Positions 60,685-64,000 of a stretch of DNA of 64,000 nucleotides are shown one piece after another. Each line of letters starts with the position of its first letter. Position 1 is the stretch's first letter. Source of the DNA: Sitta carolinensis (taxonomy: Eukaryota; Chordata; Aves; Passeriformes; Sittidae); NCBI GenBank assembly GCA_032173965.1, contig JAVUNC010000019.1, forward strand, positions 11,519,234 to 11,583,233. The letters run 5' to 3'. Below the pieces are notes generated by a model. The model worked only from the letters and a program-made list of their open reading frames with translations, was not told the origin of the DNA and ran no database searches. Both the position numbers and the translations under genes were made by a program.

Positions 60685-62998
60685 CAATTTATACTAACAA
60701 CTCTGTGATGAAGCACTGCATCTGAATTGTTTCATTTCACACCTGACTTCCTCTTTATATTAATGTTATTTTATGCATTTAAATTTCAGAGGAAGCTAAA
60801 CAGAAGGTAGCAAAGCAAACCTCGCGGCCTCGTTTATCAGTGTCACTTAAGGTGCTGCTGTCTTTGCTGAGTCAGAAAGCTGCTCCCTGATTTATGACTG
60901 CCTGCTTTTTGGAAGGAGCTTTTCTCAATCACAGGGTCTAAGGCCTAAAGAAACTTTCCAGTCCCCTGCCCTGACAATCCACATGCTGCAGGCTGTCACG
61001 TGTTCTTGCAGTGCTGTGATGCTGGTGGATGTCTGCAGCAAGCCAACAACATGGCATTTGAGGGGCTCAGCTCTAGTGTGCCTGCTAACAAGCTTTTGTG
61101 CAGTGTGTGTAGGCAGCTTTAATTGCCTCTGCTCAAAGCTGGGCAAAGCAAAACTATTTCCTTTCAAGGTCATCTCTAGGATGCTGCTGAGCTTCCAGGC
61201 CTGATGCTAGCTAAGATTTGTTCAAAGAAAAAAAATCTGTTTAGCTTCATCCAGACTTTTTTTGGCTGCCAATAGACTTTGGTAGAAAAGAGGGAACCAG
61301 AAAATTGTTGTTGAAAGATACCTCTGCTCTTAGTAATGCTGGGAACAAGAGACTGGCTTTTCTGGGAAGGCAGCAGCCTGGGTTAGTAAAATCAGGAACA
61401 CTTTTCTGAGATTTAAGTCTCTTCCCACCAAAGGTCATTTCTACACAGTAATTCACTTAGAGGTATCAATTAGCCAAAATAGAGGTGGATTTGAGCCAGA
61501 TGCTAAGAACTAACCCCTGCTCATGTGGTTTATTGACTGCAGCAGAGAGCCTGTTGATTTACAGGACTGTAGTTAAAAGGAGATCCAGGACTTAATGAGG
61601 TGCTTTAAAGCAAGGAGTTATATACGAGAGTCTCATGAGTTGAAGGTGAGGGTGCAGCCTCCAGGCAACTGAGAATAGGTGAATAATTGAAATAAGCTCT
61701 GGAACCAGGGACTTAGTAAGGCACTTGCTCATGCTAGGCTGGTCTGGCTCTGCTGGGACTGGGACCAGTTGGTCCCAGATGTAGTGTTTCCTTGAAGACC
61801 AGCCCTTTTGGACAGCCAAGGAAGTCACAGCATCTGACCCCACACACACACACCTTTTCTTGTTTTTATGAAGTTTTGACAATCCAGGTGATATCAACAG
61901 ACAGCTATTCCCACCCTGACTTTCAGGGCAATGGAAGGATGCTGTCAGCACTAAAATTCTGTGGGAAGAGGTGGTGGCTGTTGCTTACTTGGGCTGGTAC
62001 CCTGTTAAATGCTGAACTTGGACTGGGCATCTGAATGTGGGACTATTTATTTAAATTGGAAATCAGCAAAGAAAACTGCATGTATGATTTCCAACCAGAC
62101 CTTGGCAGTCCAGCAACATTATTCATGTTTGCTTCTGTTCTGTTGCTTTACAGTCAATAAAATGGGGGATTGTACATTTTCAGTGTAAGCTACAGTCATT
62201 GCTCCTAATAATTTGCCCTTTAGACAGGGGATTTTTCAAATAATCCAGATTTACTGGAATGCTAAATGTCTCTCAGAAGAGGGTCAGACCACTCAGGAAT
62301 ACTGGGAATCATGTAAACACTTTGTAGGTGTTTTATTAGTTACCCCTTGCAATCCCTCAGAAGTTCACGGATCCTTGGGATTGGATGGAAAACCACTGCC
62401 TCAGATAGAGAAGACTGCTTGTGTAACCCAGCTGGGGAGAAGCAAAGCTGTTGGAATAATATTGTCTATTAAGAAAACTGAACCTTATGCAATTTGTCAA
62501 ATGGTCACCTTCTGTTACGGTGATTTCCAAACAAGCTTGCCTCAAAGGTCAGAATTTTATGCTGAACTTTCAGATGTGGTTATTTTTGCTCATTTACACG
62601 AGATTAAATTATTTCTTAGCTCCCTTCTGTCACATTATGGATGGGCACTATAAACAGTACTAATGAGGCTGTATCTGTTATCTTGTAGTACATACAATTA
62701 ATCACCAAGAAAAATTAAGATATGCTGAATTTCAGTGCTTGAAACAGTGGATGGGATTTAATCAAAAATGACATGGGGGTAGCTGCAACAACTTCACTTT
62801 TTTCATATATTCAGTTTTGGGAACAGGCTGTAGGTAAACCTTTTTGGTAGAGCCACTGAATTTTCTCAAGAAAGGATGTTCTTTGATGTTTGATCTTTGC
62901 ATGCTTTCAAGCCTAATCAACAAGGAGATTTAATCAGTGAAACAGATAGCAGCTAACAAGCTCTAAGAGATGTTCATGTGTAAGAAAAACAAATTACT
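60685..62998. other. Unique non-coding DNA
   Basis: No gene was recognised. The open frame at 62213-62653 (plus, 146 codons) has mixed composition without a known domain and is not supported by a neighbouring exon. A short CA run lies near 61840. Confidence 0.6.
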
Positions 62999-63573
62999 TG
63001 TGGGTAGAATTGCCTCGTTAAGGTTTGGGGCTGGACATGCTTCAATGATCCCAGACCCAGGGGGGTTTAACTAGGCCTGGGTAGAAGGATGTACCACTGA
63101 TAGTGGACACAAAGAATGCAGAATTTATGGGCCCCAAGGACATTTAGCAGAACTCTCAAGACAAGGAAAAAAGTAATAAAGCAACTGTGCTGAATCAGCT
63201 CTGCCTGGGTAGAAGGTGATTCCAGCAGGGGAGGATCACAACCAGCAGTTCACAGACCACTGACCTGAGAAACCCAGCTCAGAAGAAGAGAAAGCCTGAG
63301 CATGGGGACTAATTAGCAAGAGAAGTGAGAGAGTCATTAACCAAAGATAGAATACTAATTAACAAGAGAACTGTGTAGCTTGTAGCCTAACCCCTTTGTT
63401 TGCTAAAATGTACAAATAGCGAGAAGTTTTGATAGCTGGTGTGCTTGATTTGTGCAATATCACAGAGCTCCCAGGCCTGCACAACTCTGAAATAAATAAT
63501 CTATGTCTGTCCCAAGTGTGTAATTATTGGCTTATTGCATACCAGGTGATGAATCTGAATTTTGTGGACAACA
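62999..63573 (+). mobile_element. Solo LTR of an avian endogenous retrovirus (ERV1/ERVK-like)
   Basis: The block starts TGTGGGTAGAATTGCC and ends TTTTGTGGACAACA, giving TG...CA termini. It has LTR order: a TATA-like TACAAATAGC at 63411-63420; then a stretch holding GAGCTCCCAGGCCTGCACAAC; then the polyadenylation signal AATAAATAAT at 63491-63500 about 75 nt after the TATA-like box; and a U5-like segment with GTAATTATTGGCTTATTGCA. No primer-binding site or gag follows the right end, so it is probably a solo LTR. No target-site duplication is apparent. Family assignment rests on general resemblance to avian LTRs. Confidence 0.6.
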
Positions 63574-64000
63574 TGGGAGGACAGACTGTGGGGGTATTTT
63601 ATTTTCCATATTTTATTTCATAATGACTGATTGACCAAACTCAGGTTTGTTAGAGAAACTTCTTTTCTTCTTGGTTTGGATCCTAAATTTACTCCTACAG
63701 TGCTTTAGAAATATATTGTGTAGAGGAAAGCAAATGGAAATACCTTGGCAACACAATTATTATAAAGAAATAGGTCACTGTTATATTTTTTACCAATCTT
63801 CCTGTGGAATGAATGTCATATTTCCTGAAAACTAAATATAGCAATATGCATGGAATGCTAATGTGCAGATTTCTCTAAGTAAAAGTGTTATAGACAGATC
63901 TTCAGAAAGTCTGCAGGGGTTCTGTAAGGACTTTAAAGATAAGCTGTTGATTACATGTAAAATATTGCAGACCAGTTAAGGAAAGTGGTCAGAATTAGTC
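63574..64000. other. AT-rich non-coding end of window
   Basis: No gene, RNA or repeat was recognised after the LTR. Confidence 0.65.

Noticed and set aside
1..64000. CRISPR arrays, operons, phage or plasmid signals
   Set aside because: No regularly spaced direct repeats with unique spacers and no bacterial-type gene packing. The tandem arrays present are microsatellites.

Overview
The window reads as bird nuclear DNA, most likely from a songbird (Passeriformes). The support is the repeat content. There are several CR1-type LINE fragments, one ending in the tandem ATTCTGTG octamer that marks CR1 3' ends. There is a tRNA-Ile-derived SINE with a CR1-like tail, which resembles the TguSINE1 type described from zebra finch. 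There are solo-LTR-like sequences of avian endogenous retrovirus type. I see no mammalian Alu or L1 sequence and no bacterial gene organisation. Family names come from recalled consensus features, since no database search was possible.

I could not support a single host protein-coding exon, tRNA, rRNA or known ncRNA gene. Most open frames are 60-130 codons, mutually overlapping, without recognisable domains, and typical of chance. The largest (up to 483 codons) are artefacts of a pyrimidine tetranucleotide tract. The window is best read as intergenic or deep intronic sequence.

Layout: 1-11 kb is mostly unique AT-rich DNA with a possible LTR (4983-5356) and two CR1 3' tails (6020-6143, 9293-9446). 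A 1,185-nt tract without a purine lies at 11541-12725. An antisense CR1 endonuclease-region fragment lies at 17136-18100. From 18 to 43 kb there is mostly unique DNA, with a possible LTR at 25927-26923, a GT/GGGTGT tract at 37661-37737 and a CR1/SINE tail at 37817-37879. From 43.4 to 44.1 kb lies a degenerate repeat with a 40-bp tandem duplication. A local CpG cluster sits at 46860-47380. An ERVL-like solo LTR occupies 49245-50212. A CATC microsatellite lies at 51334-51420, an antisense CR1 reverse-transcriptase fragment at 53750-54060 and a pure G/T tract at 55546-55648. A 1.6-kb sense CR1 copy with ruined reverse-transcriptase motifs lies at 57975-59598, the tRNA-derived SINE at 60544-60684 and another retroviral-type LTR at 62999-63573.

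No gene set works together here. The transposable elements appear dead: 5'-truncated, indel-ridden, or reduced to LTRs. I found no convincing new biological system. The observations most worth checking are the giant pyrimidine tract, the isolated CpG cluster, the SINE, and the LTR candidates.
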